Assembly (NCBI GenBank): GCA_011032825.1
Contig: JAADJZ010000006.1
Span: forward strand, 496,001 to 560,000
DNA from: Massariosphaeria phaeospora
Taxonomy: Eukaryota; Ascomycota; Dothideomycetes; Pleosporales
Direction of reading: 5' to 3'
Length of the DNA stretch: 64,000 nucleotides
The notes beneath the pieces were generated by a model that had not been told where the DNA came from, did no database searches, and saw only the letters and a program-made list of their open reading frames with translations. Shown here piece after piece: positions 1 to 10,313 of this stretch (position 1 is the stretch's first letter; each line of letters begins with the position of its first letter). The position numbers and the translations under genes were made by a program.

Positions 1-837
1 CTGGCTAGGGGTAGCCTTGTGTAGAAGGGGGCTAGTAACGACATCTGTTTTCTCCGATGAGGAAAAGCCGCTAAGAATCGAACAAGCATCTTTCCCGCCC
101 GAGCTTCTCAGACTTGCGGTACGAGTTTTGGGAACGTTGATGTCAGGAGCGACAATCTTGCCATTGACCAAGTGATCATCTCCAGTATGGAATGACGGAA
201 GTCTAATAGACGTGTTTGAAGTCTCGCCAGATATCGTTGCGTCACCCTTGCCCGCAACGGGAGGGAATGAAGTATTCGTGGCGTCTGAGTAGGACTTCCC
301 GGTATGAATGTCGGGGGAGAAAGTCGGCGAAACCTCGGGTACATCTACTGCTTCCTTGACAGCTAACTGCTTCTCGTCGTGTGAGGGCTCTGAGTCAACG
401 GGCGAGGCAGAGTTTTCTGGAGATCCAGGAGGAGTCGTAGATCGGGTAAAAGTGAACATCGCATTTGAGGGATAGAGATCTGAGCCCTGTTCACATATAC
501 TGGGAGCATTAGCATCAGCCAGGGTGCACGGGTGGTTGATCAGGGTTTCAGCAGCGGCCTCCGATGTCACGGCGCTATTGGAAACTGCGTCCTTGGCTGG
601 AGACCCGATATCGAGAGAAGCTGGAACAGCCGCAGTGCTCATGCTTCCTGCTTGAAAGTCAAGCTCTGATGGAGGAGTCGTGGGCGCGGAGACTATGGTG
701 GGATTAGAGTGTAACTTGAACAATGCGCCGGGGACATTCATACCATTCGTGACGACGTTCGAGGGCTTAGCTTTCCGCTTGTTCTTCGCGGTGTTGAACG
801 TGATCTGGTTCTTAGACTTCTTCGAGTTCTTCGCCAT
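1..837 (-). CDS. Hypothetical low-complexity protein, 3' end cut by window edge
   Basis: The reading frame is open from an ATG at 835-837 (minus strand) to base 1 without a stop, giving at least 279 residues. The product starts MAKNSKKSKNQ, so it has a short lysine-rich N-terminus that could be a nuclear or RNA-contact tail. The rest is rich in Ser, Thr, Pro and Ala (for example SAPTTPPSE, RSTTPPGSPENS), which suggests a disordered protein. I recognise no domain. The next gene downstream on the same strand is also long, lysine-rich and disordered, but I see no convincing alignment between them. Its true length and function cannot be judged from this window. Confidence 0.6.
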   Translation of the reverse strand, partial: MAKNSKKSKNQITFNTAKNKRKAKPSNVVTNGMNVPGALFKLHSNPTIVSAPTTPPSELDFQAGSMSTAAVPASLDIGSPAKDAVSNSAVTSEAAAETLINHPCTLADANAPSICEQGSDLYPSNAMFTFTRSTTPPGSPENSASPVDSEPSHDEKQLAVKEAVDVPEVSPTFSPDIHTGKSYSDATNTSFPPVAGKGDATISGETSNTSIRLPSFHTGDDHLVNGKIVAPDINVPKTRTASLRSSGGKDACSILSGFSSSEKTDVVTSPLLHKATPSQ

Positions 838-1979
838 GTCTAAGGTGTGAGTACTATGGATAAGTTGATGAGTTGGTTGAAAGTTTTGATTATGGTGGGA
901 GGCTTCAGCTTTTGAGGCTCTGAGTTGAATGCATCAAGTTGGTGCAGATCAACAGAGGTGTGTTGGGTGTTTAGTGGATGCGGAATGGATGAGTTATATA
1001 TCAGAGGATTCCCACTAGCGCGGTCGGTGGAACGTGAGAGTGGTTCCCGCTGGCATTGAGTACTAGGGGAGCAACAACGTTGCTATAGGTTGGATATACA
1101 AGCAATGTCGAGTGAAACTGTTGTTGCTGGTATTGGGCATATCGGGAAAGGTGCCCGCCCGTTCCGAGCTGTGGGATCTAGCCCCCGTCCCAACTTCACA
1201 GAGAAGAGGAGTTTCATCATAAATGTGTCAATCCGGGGTTGTGGCAGCTTTCACAGGTGGTAGTGGTAGAGTGAAAGGTCTGCCTCCAAGCGAGATTTCG
1301 TGTTCTGCCGAGGTGTGCTCAGATATCCCATAACGCTAGTACATGACTAAGCTCCTGACACAAGACGCGCGGACGCGTCTTGTTTGTTCACTCCCATCGA
1401 GCACGACTTATTCCAACAGATCTCATCTCTGAAATGCATTGTATCGACCGGATACTTTGTATACTGTTGCCTCAGCCGCCCCACTCGCTAGGTTTTCTTC
1501 CAAGTCCCGCACCGCCTCGGGCAAAATCAGAAGATTTTCGCGACGTCATGCAGTTTGATGTTCCCTCGGATCAATCATCACGCCACGCAGCCGTTACGAC
1601 GGCTGGGAGACCGCTTGGGTTTCCCATAACTTTCTTATCTCAAACTCACTGGGTTCTAAGGCAGGTCGACGCTGAGAAAATCCTACGGACATTTATCACA
1701 GACCCTTGACTATGTTTGAACATTGTTTATCAAGGCAGATGCACACTAGCCTCCAATCGCTGTACTTCGACCGAGCCCTAGACTTAATTTCGGGATGACT
1801 GCTTCAACGACACCGTCACGATATCGACCAAAGACAAATAGACGCACTTAATATATCAAACATCACAGTCAAATTGCCATGCTAGTGTATGGAGACCATT
1901 TTAGATTACTTTTTGGTTTTTTCTTATTTTTTGAGAACGAAAGGAAACTCACCAAGCCACCTAGCCACCTAGCCAGACT
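838..1979. other. Intergenic region
   Basis: This 1.1 kb lies between the start of the partial gene at 837 and the stop of the gene ending at 1980, both on the minus strand. It holds the promoter of the first and the 3' region of the second. A perfect 10-bp inverted repeat lies at 1360-1383. The open frame at 1380-1709 has no family resemblance and no splice context, so I do not call it a gene. Confidence 0.5.
1360..1383. repeat. Perfect hairpin-forming inverted repeat
   Basis: Arms ACAAGACGCG and CGCGTCTTGT are exact reverse complements around a 4-base centre (CGGA). It sits alone in non-coding DNA about 520 bp upstream of the partial minus-strand gene. It could be a dyad binding site or simply a chance palindrome. 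Confidence 0.6.
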
Positions 1980-4900
1980 TTACATCATTCCACGTCGACG
2001 CCCTATCCGAGCCAGCCGAATTGCCCTCTTGTTCATCTCCATATCCTTCTGCGCAGCTGCTTCGAAGGCATCGAACACCCTATCCTCTATCGCAAAGCCA
2101 TCCTCATCGAAGTCCATCAGCTCCAAAAATTCGCCGAGCTTGATCGAGCCGATGTTCACCATGTACAGCACTAGCTTGTTCTTCAAGACTGTGCTCGTAT
2201 CCTCGGTCCCTCCGATCGGTTCCATTCCCATCCTAGCGCGCTCTTGAGTTGAGAGCTTCACCCACGCGGCTGCTAGATCCAGCTTGTGGGTCTTTTCGCT
2301 GGATGTGGAGTCGAGCGTGTCGAAGAATTCCGTCAAAGACACGGTGCCGATCTTCTTGTGATGAGCCATAATGGCCAAGTTTCCAGAGATGCCCATCTGT
2401 TCGTCGCGAGCCTCGTCGTTGTCTTCAACTGCTACGTCAGTCTTAGGCTGATTAGAGACTGCAGCATTGGTCGAGTAGGGAACTTCCAAAACTTCATCAT
2501 CCTCGGGCCAGTCATTCTGGAATTCGAGAGGCCATTCAACATCCGACCTATGTCGAATGATCGGGGGGCTCGAGGGAGTCGTCGACGGTGGACTGTTATC
2601 ACCCGAAGTGTCTTCGTCCATTTCGGACGAGCCCTCGTGGAATTTCGTCGGGACCAAATTTGTGGTTTCTTGGTCAGTCTTTCCTACCGGCTCTACCATT
2701 TTCCAGGCACTGGTTAGTTGGTCAGAAGATGGACCATCTGTAAAGGAGCCGCCGCTGCCCTCCTCTTTCGCTTGAAGAGCGATGGAATGCACGGATGGTG
2801 TCTGTGTGGACCCCTCTAGGTGCATGGGCATCCCCCTAAAAGCGATGGCTCGATCGTGGTACACGATATGGACACCGACCTGACGAAAGACTACAAAAGC
2901 AGTGTGGTACTGCACACCATCTGCTGGGTCGTTGGTCAAGTACGGCAGCATAGCCTTGAGGAAGACGTTCTGGCCTATGCTCACATCTTCTCTAGGCGCT
3001 TTAGTTTTGGGAAGAGCCGACTGCGCATGCTTCTTGTAAATTACCAAGGCACAATCCTCACCAGCAACGTGGTTCTTCTTGAGGCCGATTTGCGAGAGGC
3101 CCAGCCGATGCACTGAATGGCCCAGGATCGAACCGGACGACTGGATGATACTCAGGATTACCACTGGCTCACCCAGCGTTGCAGTAGCGGCGAGATACTG
3201 CCCAGTGATACGCAGCAAGGTCGATTCTCTCGTGGCCCAGATGGAAAGACGCCAGGAGATGACACTGGAGAACTGTCCAAAAAGCCATCCGTGCAGGCCT
3301 GCCAGGACATTCAAGACACCAACCTTGTTGATAGCCAGATTTTTGCGGACGCCTTTAGCCTTGACTTGCGGCCTGCGAATATCCTTAGTCCGCGCTCTGA
3401 AGGTGAACGCGGTCTTCATCTTCGACGGAGCTGAGGATCCCCCGAAGAGAAACGAGGAAGTTCCAAACTGTTTCGTATCGATCTTCTTGGTGGAATCTAG
3501 CGTCTTGATGTCGCTATCTCCAGACTGTTTTGTGTCCGCCTGCTTTGGAGGCCACTTTGACCTAGGACGCGTCACCTTTCGTTGATGGATACGAGTCCAG
3601 TTGGCCATCTGCTGGGTCGTCTCCTGGGGCTCGAAAGAGATGGTGTGGACGGGACCAAACTTCTTCTCTGCCTCCGCCAACCTCAACTTGTGGGCCTGGC
3701 GTCCGGCCTCAATTTCCGCAGCTCTATCCTGCTCCATGGCATTACGTGCCTTCTCGGCAGTTAGAGCAGCCCTCTTCGCTTTACGTGCCGCAGATGCACC
3801 TGCCTTTTTGTTCTTCTTCCTCTTGTCCGTGATGCCCGGAGCTGTTTGTTCTTCCGTATCGACAGAAGCAGCTAGTATTGTGTTAGCAGGTAAAGTAGAG
3901 CGCAGAGTAACCATCATACCTCGATCGTTCCTAGTGACAAGTACATCACCTGCTTTTCCCACTGCGGCGATGGATTTGCTGACTTTCTTGTCGACAGCAG
4001 CATTCTCGGTCATGGGTAACTCGGACTTCACCGCCGACTTCACTGCCTTGGCGGTGACTGGGACTGCTGTATGATCGGCCCCAGCGGTGACAGCTTGAGC
4101 AGGGATAGGAGAGGTCGGAGAAAATGCCACTCTACCCTGGTCCTTCTTGGTAGGTAGCGCTGACGGCGAACCTACGGCCTTATCTTTTGCGGCAGTGGTG
4201 AACTCGACCTTCTGGCCGATAGCCTCTTTGTCCTTGGACTTTCCGGTGGACTTCACCTCATTTCGAACGATGGCGTTCGTCGTCTTGATGGTTAACGCCT
4301 TGACCGTAGGCTTACCGTTCTCCGCAGTTGAAGAAGAGCCGGTACTCAAAGTTTCAGCTGTACCGTCTCCCGTCCCGATTGCAGGTGTGACTATTCTAAG
4401 GTTAGCGCAAAGGTTATCATGGGTTGATGCCGATAACATGCCTGCTGGTACGTCCTCGTAGATGATGAGTTTCTTCTGCTGAGGGAAAACAGCAATCGTC
4501 GTATCGGACGGTCCATCTTGCTTGGTATCTGAACTATTCTCTTCTTGCTTCACAGGGGTGGCGCCTTGCTTGTGCGGCTTGGAACTGGCATGCTGAGCAG
4601 AAGACGCAACCTGAGTAAAGAGCCCCTGCTGACTCGCGGTCTTCATCGCGTTTGGTATGGCTTTCTTGGCAGCAGAGGCGTAGTCAAGTTTATGACCGGA
4701 ATTATCCTTCTTCGGTCCTGTGGGAATACCACCTAGAGAGGCCTTCCCTTGGCCGACCTCTTTCGTGACACCACGGCCAGCCCGTTTGACGGCAGAAGTG
4801 TAGTTGGAATGTTGGCCTTGAGAGGTTTCTGGCTTCTTTGGACCTGTCGGCGCCTTTGTTGATGGAGCCTTCTTAGCGCCGGCCGTCGTGTCGATTAGAT

Positions 4901-5108
4901 GCTTTACTACAGGCTTAAGATTATCCGCGAGAGAAAGCGCTGGCGTCGCAGAGGGTACTCGAGCCGGAGCTGTCGCCAGGGCGTGTTTGGGGATGGTTTG
5001 TACGATCGACTTGGGCTTGTCGTCGAATGGGATGTGGACAGCCTTGCCGCGGGACTTCTTGTCCTTGTTCCGCGAGGGCTCTCGAACGAAGTCGGTGAGT
5101 GCCTGCAT
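1980..5108 (-). CDS. Large low-complexity hypothetical protein (1042 aa)
   Basis: One uninterrupted frame starting MQALTDFVREPS. Residues 1-520 are rich in Lys, Ala, Ser and Thr and look disordered. They contain two degenerate copies of one unit, TGPKKPETSQGQHSNYTSAV and TGPKKDNSGHKLDYASAA, each followed by a basic Lys/Arg-Ala tail, with a weaker VEFTTAAKDKA. Around residues 430-480 is a highly charged Lys/Arg/Ala/Glu stretch likely to be helical. Residues of about 590-760 are less repetitive and more hydrophobic and could be the only folded part. The last 130 residues are acidic then basic and end in RIARIGRRRGMM-like sequence. I recognise no family. A 49-bp intron in the 5' leader with good splice signals supports transcription. 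An unspliced intron inside the long frame cannot be excluded. Confidence 0.7.
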   Translation of the reverse strand: MQALTDFVREPSRNKDKKSRGKAVHIPFDDKPKSIVQTIPKHALATAPARVPSATPALSLADNLKPVVKHLIDTTAGAKKAPSTKAPTGPKKPETSQGQHSNYTSAVKRAGRGVTKEVGQGKASLGGIPTGPKKDNSGHKLDYASAAKKAIPNAMKTASQQGLFTQVASSAQHASSKPHKQGATPVKQEENSSDTKQDGPSDTTIAVFPQQKKLIIYEDVPAGMLSASTHDNLCANLRIVTPAIGTGDGTAETLSTGSSSTAENGKPTVKALTIKTTNAIVRNEVKSTGKSKDKEAIGQKVEFTTAAKDKAVGSPSALPTKKDQGRVAFSPTSPIPAQAVTAGADHTAVPVTAKAVKSAVKSELPMTENAAVDKKVSKSIAAVGKAGDVLVTRNDRGMMVTLRSTLPANTILAASVDTEEQTAPGITDKRKKNKKAGASAARKAKRAALTAEKARNAMEQDRAAEIEAGRQAHKLRLAEAEKKFGPVHTISFEPQETTQQMANWTRIHQRKVTRPRSKWPPKQADTKQSGDSDIKTLDSTKKIDTKQFGTSSFLFGGSSAPSKMKTAFTFRARTKDIRRPQVKAKGVRKNLAINKVGVLNVLAGLHGWLFGQFSSVISWRLSIWATRESTLLRITGQYLAATATLGEPVVILSIIQSSGSILGHSVHRLGLSQIGLKKNHVAGEDCALVIYKKHAQSALPKTKAPREDVSIGQNVFLKAMLPYLTNDPADGVQYHTAFVVFRQVGVHIVYHDRAIAFRGMPMHLEGSTQTPSVHSIALQAKEEGSGGSFTDGPSSDQLTSAWKMVEPVGKTDQETTNLVPTKFHEGSSEMDEDTSGDNSPPSTTPSSPPIIRHRSDVEWPLEFQNDWPEDDEVLEVPYSTNAAVSNQPKTDVAVEDNDEARDEQMGISGNLAIMAHHKKIGTVSLTEFFDTLDSTSSEKTHKLDLAAAWVKLSTQERARMGMEPIGGTEDTSTVLKNKLVLYMVNIGSIKLGEFLELMDFDEDGFAIEDRVFDAFEAAAQKDMEMNKRAIRLARIGRRRGMM

Positions 5109-5120
5109 CTTGAACTTGTT

Positions 5121-5169
5121 CTAGAAATGTCAGACGTGTCACTTGGCCCAATGCTCGGCTGCAGCTTAC
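5121..5169 (-). other. Probable 5'-UTR intron of the 1042-aa gene
   Basis: On the minus strand the sequence reads AAG, then GTAAGC, then a CTGAC branch-like site, then ATTTCTAG, 49 bp in all. It ends 12 bp before the ATG at 5108. Donor, branch site, acceptor and length all fit fungal introns. It contains no coding sequence. Confidence 0.55.
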
Positions 5170-6626
5170 TTGGAAGTTGGATGTGGTTGAGAAGGTGTTT
5201 CGGTTGATGTGGTAAGCTCGGGACACGGTTGAGGTCGGAGGCTTGAGGCGCAGTTGATACTGTGTGCAGTAGTGTGCAGGAACCTGGAAGGTGTAGCACG
5301 AGGGTGGTGGTATCGAGCTGTTATGGAGGAAGAAACAGGAGCGGAGGTGCAGGGGGGGTTTATATGGCGGAGGGTGAGCACTCGTGAGGTCAGTGCGCCG
5401 GGCAGGCGGCCAGGCGGGCGGGCATGATGCGCGTGTGGTTAGCGCGTGCTGTGGCAGTGCTATTGTTTCATGGGTAACGTTGTTTCCATGAGGTTTCCAA
5501 GTACGTTGTGAAAGATCGACATTGGAAAGGATAGGCGGGCGGGCCACCATTGGCGAAGAACATCGGATGGACAGAAGCCAAGTGAACAACCGAGCGGTTG
5601 CTCGTCTGTAATCGATTTCGGTCCTACGGTTTATATGGTTTGTAAGATTCTCTATACAAGTCAAGTAAATAACTCGCAGTGCTAAGTCGTTTATACTATA
5701 TTTCGATTAGTAAGGCGCTCCCTCAGGGGAAAACATCGAAGACGGCATGCCTTGATATATCTCTAGTAAGCTAGAGTTTGCCATTCTCAATTGCTCTGGG
5801 TACCTAGGTAAGTGGCGGACTATGTAGTCATGAGGCAATCATAGTCAAGCTAGTATCACTATCTCCATTAAGATTGTTGCGACGAACATTGCTTGTACCC
5901 ATTGCTAAATGACGACGGCCTATTATGTAGCAACTTTTGTAAGTTCTAGGGATCTACTATGTTTGGATCCACGCCCTCGGCGTGGTAGTGTATTCTAACT
6001 GGCGCCCCTGACTCCATATTAGCAAAACATAGCTTTCAAATATAAGTCTGAATAGTTGCAAATTTTCTACCTCCACTCACAAGCGCTCGCGCCATTATAA
6101 ACACTAAAAGCGCACAGGTCCGAGCTTGTATATAGGTTTCCATTAGGGCACATATGGATTTAAACATGGGTCGTCTCCGATATACTCTCGAATACTCTTC
6201 GCCGACTGCGCGTGAGGTCTGGCAGGTTCGAGCTCATGCCAGCGCGTGCTACTCTTATATGAGCTTGCGAAACAGATCCCTAGTATACCTAGGTAGATGG
6301 AAGTAAATGCACGGACCATCGGTGAATTAAGATCGACTCGAAAATTCTACATCGTCGGAATCTTCTCTGCATAACACAATGACGGAAGATCTGTCCCTTT
6401 CATGGCTAGCATGTTCAATAGATCTGCACGTCGTCATCGAAGCTATGCCGATGAATGTCCCGAGCGGGGTATGTTCAGCGCGTCTTGGCGAAAACGTAAT
6501 ATTAAGACCCCAGTCCGGTCAACCCTTCTTCCAAAACTTCGACACTGGATACGATATATCGATCGCCCACTTGCCATCTTCCTGTTATCTTGTTCGCATC
6601 GTTCAAAGTTCACGCCGCGCATCGTC
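5170..6626. promoter_or_regulatory. Divergent intergenic region
   Basis: About 1.5 kb separates the minus-strand 1042-aa gene from the plus-strand hydrolase. The middle (5680-6350) is AT-richer than the genes. I see no coding sequence, tRNA or repeat that I can defend. The frame that runs into the hydrolase from 6402 starts with low-complexity basic sequence absent from the family, so I treat it as leader. Confidence 0.4.
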
Positions 6627-7205
6627 ATGTCTGTAAAATCCTTCCGCCAGCTCCTCGGCATACCACCAAGCACTGCCTCGCCTTCAGACTCCGCGCTCAT
6701 CATCATCGACGCGCAAAACGAATATGCATCTGGCGCTTTGACTGTAACCAACCCTGAGGCGTCTGGAAAAGTCATTGCAGATCTCCTCGAGAAGTACCGC
6801 AAGGCGAACGGCAAGATCATTCACGTGCTCCACAAAACGCCCGAAGGCGCCCCCATCTTCACACCCGGCACCGCTCTGGCCGAGGAGTTCAAGGAAGTGA
6901 AAGCTAAAGAGGGCGAGGAGGTCGTGTGGAAACAGCATCCGGGCTCGTTTGCCGACACGTCACTCGATGACGTGTTGAAAGGTTGGGACATGAAGAAAAT
7001 CGTGCTGGTGGGATATATGGCGCATGTCTGCGTTTCTACGACAGCAAGAGAGGGCTCTCAGAAGGGCTACGATGTTGTTCTTGTGGAGGATGGCATTGGG
7101 GATCGGGATATCCCAGGCGTCAACGGGCAAGAGGTCACGAGGGTTGCGCTGGCAGAGCTAGCGGATGTCTTTGGAACAGTTGTGAAGAGCGCTGATATCA
7201 AGTAA
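6627..7205 (+). CDS. Isochorismatase-like cysteine hydrolase
   Basis: A 192-aa single-exon protein of the isochorismatase / cysteine hydrolase superfamily, the usual length for the stand-alone fold. The catalytic triad is visible: Asp28 in LIIIDAQNEY, Lys102 in VVWKQHPGSF and Cys135 in GYMAHVCVSTTAREG. The cis-peptide-bearing strand LVGYMAHVCVS is typical. I start at ATG 6627 because family members begin just before the first strand. An in-frame upstream ATG would add 75 basic residues that resemble nothing in the family. Relatives hydrolyse nicotinamide, N-carbamoyl compounds, isochorismate or related amides, and the substrate here cannot be read from sequence. There is no signal peptide, so it is probably cytosolic. 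Confidence 0.88.
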   Translation: MSVKSFRQLLGIPPSTASPSDSALIIIDAQNEYASGALTVTNPEASGKVIADLLEKYRKANGKIIHVLHKTPEGAPIFTPGTALAEEFKEVKAKEGEEVVWKQHPGSFADTSLDDVLKGWDMKKIVLVGYMAHVCVSTTAREGSQKGYDVVLVEDGIGDRDIPGVNGQEVTRVALAELADVFGTVVKSADIK

Positions 7206-7281
7206 CGAGGTTGTATATGGTGGTGTTAGGACACTAAGTAAGGAGCTTGATCAGCTCACGGCCATTGTTTGTCCTATCGAA

Positions 7282-8271
7282 TCAACGAGCGGCATCGTTG
7301 GTGATCCTCCAAGGTGCCGTTTGCCACAATCCCTTCACGACGTCCTCTTCATTGTCATGGCCTCTCAAACTAACCCTACCCTTGGTCAACTGATGGTCTC
7401 GTAGCTCCTGGTACACAATGACGAGCTTTTCTTTCAACTCATTCGATGCCCTGCCAGCGAGGAACGCTCCGATCTTCCTGCAACATCGCTCGACAACAAA
7501 GTTCATCACCTCATGACGGCGCTGCGGCCACGGTTTCGGTTGCTGGCTGTGTGCAATATTCTGTGAAATGAAGATGGTGTACAGGTAGAGAAGTGGGAAA
7601 TACCGCAAGTTAGTCATGTTGGCCGCTTCCTCAATGCAGTCCCACCGCGCTTCTTCAGTAGTCATACCCAGACACTCGTTTGCTTTCCAGAAGATGTGCT
7701 GCATGCGCTCGAGACGGACGAGCCATTTAGGCATCACAGAGGAGATGTGCGACATGATGCGCGCCAACCGAACGAGTGGAACCGCAAGTCCTTGCGCACT
7801 GTCCGGCCGGCCCAGCGAGTTCCATGAGCCGGCGATGAGACTGTAAGCGTCGTGGAATGTGTGATGACGACTGCTGGCTTCGACGAGGGAGGGTATGATT
7901 GCGTCGTCGAGGAGCTCCACGACAGTGAAGTTTCCGGCCGGCTTCGTGCTCCAGAGTGCGGGTAACCTCTCCCAAATGGCCAACATGAACATCTCCAGAC
8001 GACGAGACGGCTGGTTGCAGAGAGCTTCCCATAGCGAAGTAGCGTTGAAGGCTGGAGGCTGGGTACTGCGGTCGTTTTGTATGACGGGCGTGCGACAAGT
8101 AGGGCAACTAGAGGTGTTTCCCCTGCCGTTACGAAGCCATCGAACAAGGCACTTCTGATGGAAAATATGGCCGCATCGCAGTCCGACTGGAGGATGTCTC
8201 GCGCTGAACCCTTCTTTGCAGATGATGCACTCCTCTGTGGGAGTCAGGTGTGTGTTGATGAAGTCCTCCAT
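7282..8271 (-). CDS. RING-H2 finger protein (329 aa)
   Basis: The N-terminus carries a complete RING-H2 finger with Cys15, Cys18, Cys33, His35, His38, Cys41, Cys56 and Cys59, within a CIICKEGF...CGHIFHQKCLVRW...CPTC frame. By family knowledge this fold binds two zinc ions and recruits E2 enzymes, so an E3 ubiquitin ligase role is likely. The remaining 260 residues are mostly helical-looking with several Trp and show no recognisable substrate-binding domain or membrane segment. It converges with the isochorismatase-like gene, the two ends being only 76 bp apart. A second RING-H2 gene lies at 19806, but the two share little outside the zinc ligands. Confidence 0.8.
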   Translation of the reverse strand: MEDFINTHLTPTEECIICKEGFSARHPPVGLRCGHIFHQKCLVRWLRNGRGNTSSCPTCRTPVIQNDRSTQPPAFNATSLWEALCNQPSRRLEMFMLAIWERLPALWSTKPAGNFTVVELLDDAIIPSLVEASSRHHTFHDAYSLIAGSWNSLGRPDSAQGLAVPLVRLARIMSHISSVMPKWLVRLERMQHIFWKANECLGMTTEEARWDCIEEAANMTNLRYFPLLYLYTIFISQNIAHSQQPKPWPQRRHEVMNFVVERCCRKIGAFLAGRASNELKEKLVIVYQELRDHQLTKGRVSLRGHDNEEDVVKGLWQTAPWRITNDAAR

Positions 8272-9030
8272 ATTGTCGCACTAGTAGCGTGGAGAACGCC
8301 AGTGTTGTGGTCATGGCTTTTAATACTGCGGTATAAGTGAATATAGTGGCCATCGTTCGAATGCTGGGGGCGTTTGCGGGGCGTTTGCCAGTGAATGGTG
8401 TTGCTACAGTCGTTGGGGCATGTTTGTCTGGCTCATTGTGAACGTGTGATTCGCTGCAGTTCCATTGGCATTGTGAATACAACACGTACAAGGTGTGTCT
8501 TGGAAAGGAAAGGGTTTGGCTCGGGGGACGAGCATCACCTGGTCATAAATCGTCGTCAGAAGGAAGTAAGGAACTCTCGGGCTCCATAGTATCTCTATGA
8601 AAAGTACACGTTCACTTTGGCAGAGGACAGAGGTCGTTTGAAACCATTTGTTCGTTTATAATACAAAAAGAGGGAAGTGCAAAGGATAAACAAAAGAGGT
8701 GGCCGCATGGAGTTCCATGCGGTAGCGGGAAGGGAAGCCCATTGTGTGTACCAATGGGTAGTTCGATGACAAATGAAAAGAGATTGAAACCCGATTATAT
8801 CCGTTTTACAGCAAGTTGATTCCTCCCATGTGCCAGTACTCCCAAGATCGTTTCGTGAACATGCGTTCTAGCATATCCCATGGTCCTCAAGCCAGCTGAG
8901 GAAGAATTTTCATAGCGATGTCTTTCTTAACCACACCGGCAGAATACGTTCATAAAACACGGTGTTTGGACCGATTGAGGCCTTGTTTGGCCTTTGATGG
9001 CCCGTGGTTTTGCCTCGAACGCAACAAACA
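8272..9030. other. Intergenic region with two adjacent hairpins
   Basis: This lies between the RING gene start and the stop of the Pro/Tyr-rich gene. It contains two close inverted repeats at 8703-8722 and 8738-8758. I see no coding sequence. Confidence 0.45.
8703..8758. repeat. Two tandem stem-loops
   Basis: First stem: CCGCATGGA, 2-base loop, TCCATGCGG (8703-8722). Second stem: CCCATTG, 7-base loop, CAATGGG (8738-8758). They sit about 270-330 bp past the stop of the minus-strand Pro/Tyr-rich gene, so they may be in its 3'-UTR. No T-run follows, as expected for a eukaryote. Confidence 0.55.
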
Positions 9031-10313
9031 TTAATTTCTGCGGCGTTCAGTCGTATGGACAGCGGTGGGTGGTACGCTTGATTCTGTTGAGATCGTCTGC
9101 GTCGGTGCAGGATTTACAACAGGTCGAGCGGTATCTCCATTAGACAATGGTCGGGTAATTGTGGGCTGGATCCGTGCGGAATTTATCGGGCTATCAGGCG
9201 TTGGTTGCGTTAGCGTGGGAGGGAAATCAATATCATACTGGTTCCTGGCCGATTCAACAATCTGGACTTGTCTCATGTAGTACTCGTAGAGTTCGAAGGC
9301 CACAGGGTCCTCCTTGAGGAGTTCCATCTGCGCCGGGCTGACTGGTTGAACTTCCGGGATTGCGTTGCTCGCGTATTGGTCCAAGTGCTGGCTAACCATC
9401 CCATGGATTTCTTCTCGTTCTTTGATTCGTTGCTTTTCGGAATCCGTCTTTCGATTAGCTGCTTGGGCATTCTCCTCAGGAGAGTCCGTCAAGGCAGCGC
9501 TAGCCGGTCGGGGGGCGTGTTGTTGTTCGAGGGTTGGCGGATTCTGGAATGTTGACTGAGTGGAAACATCGTGTTGTGTGTTTTCTGGTTGCGGTTGAGT
9601 GGAGAGCGGTGGCGGATGAGTGAAAGCACCGTGCTGCGTGTATCTAGGTTGCGTTTGAGCCGGGGGTAGTGGCTGATACCAACCGGGAGGCGCGTGATAT
9701 TGCGGTGCATATCCATACGGTGGCTGATACGCCTGTGCTGGCGGTGCTGGCGGTGGGGGCGGATACACGTTTGGATGAGGCGGATTCACGTTTGGATAAG
9801 GCGGATACACGTTTGGATAAGGCGGATACACGTTTAGAGGCGGATACGCGTACACTGACGCTGGCGCTGGCGTTGAAGGCGGATACAGCGGGTATAGTAG
9901 CGGCCCAAGTTGGTACGGATAGTTTAATGGCGGTGGAAGCGGATGCGCGTACGATAGCGGTGGAGGCTGATACGTGTATGGTAGCGGTGGAAGCGGATAA
10001 GTGTACGGTTGCGGTGGAGGCTGAAACCCATAGGGCGGAAAGGGGGCGTACGGGTTGGGAGGGGGCGTTTGCTGCGGTTGTTATACGTGTATGTTCGGGG
10101 GAGCCGTTTGTTGCGGTTGTCGTGCGTGCGTGTTCGGGGTAGCCGTTTGTTGCTGCCAGTCTGGCTGCTGCTGTCCGATGGAGACAGCGGGGTATCCTTC
10201 TCTCGAAGAACTTTGAAAACTCACTGCGCAGAGGTTAGCACGGGTGCGTAGCACACTGGGGTCAGACTTACTTTTGTGAAAAAGAAAAAAAAAGGCGCGG
10301 GGCAGAGATTCAT
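9031..10313 (-). CDS. Pro/Tyr/Gln-rich repeat protein, spliced
   Basis: The main exon (9031-10071) encodes a long Pro-Tyr-Gln region with repeated YPP, PPLPYTY and NVYPPYP units. A more ordinary, partly charged C-terminal half follows (for example SEKQRIKEREEIHGMVSQHL). There is no ATG in the main exon frame before an in-frame TAA at about 10079-10081. The best model uses a short first exon (10272-10313, MNLCPAPFFFFFTK) joined in frame through a 200-bp intron with a GTAAGT donor at 10271 and CCGCAG acceptor at 10072. A competing 48-bp intron (10224-10271) has better 3' signals but leads straight into a stop. The 3' boundary is therefore more certain than the 5' end. Pro/Tyr-rich proteins of this sort are often RNA-granule or adaptor proteins, but no function can be assigned. 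Confidence 0.5.
9761..9841. repeat. 21-bp tandem repeat (about 4 units)
   Basis: Units resembling GGATACACGTTTGGATAAGGC repeat nearly exactly at 9761, 9782, 9803 and, shortened, 9824. On the minus strand each encodes the heptad NVYPPYP of the Pro/Tyr-rich protein. Copy number is likely to vary between strains. Confidence 0.85.

Noticed and set aside
3120..3200. tRNA-like GGTTCGATCC box on the minus strand
   Set aside because: It lies inside a long coding frame and no cloverleaf partner stems are present.
6402..6626. 75-residue N-terminal extension of the isochorismatase-like hydrolase
   Set aside because: Basic, low-complexity sequence not found in the family. The downstream ATG at 6627 fits the fold.
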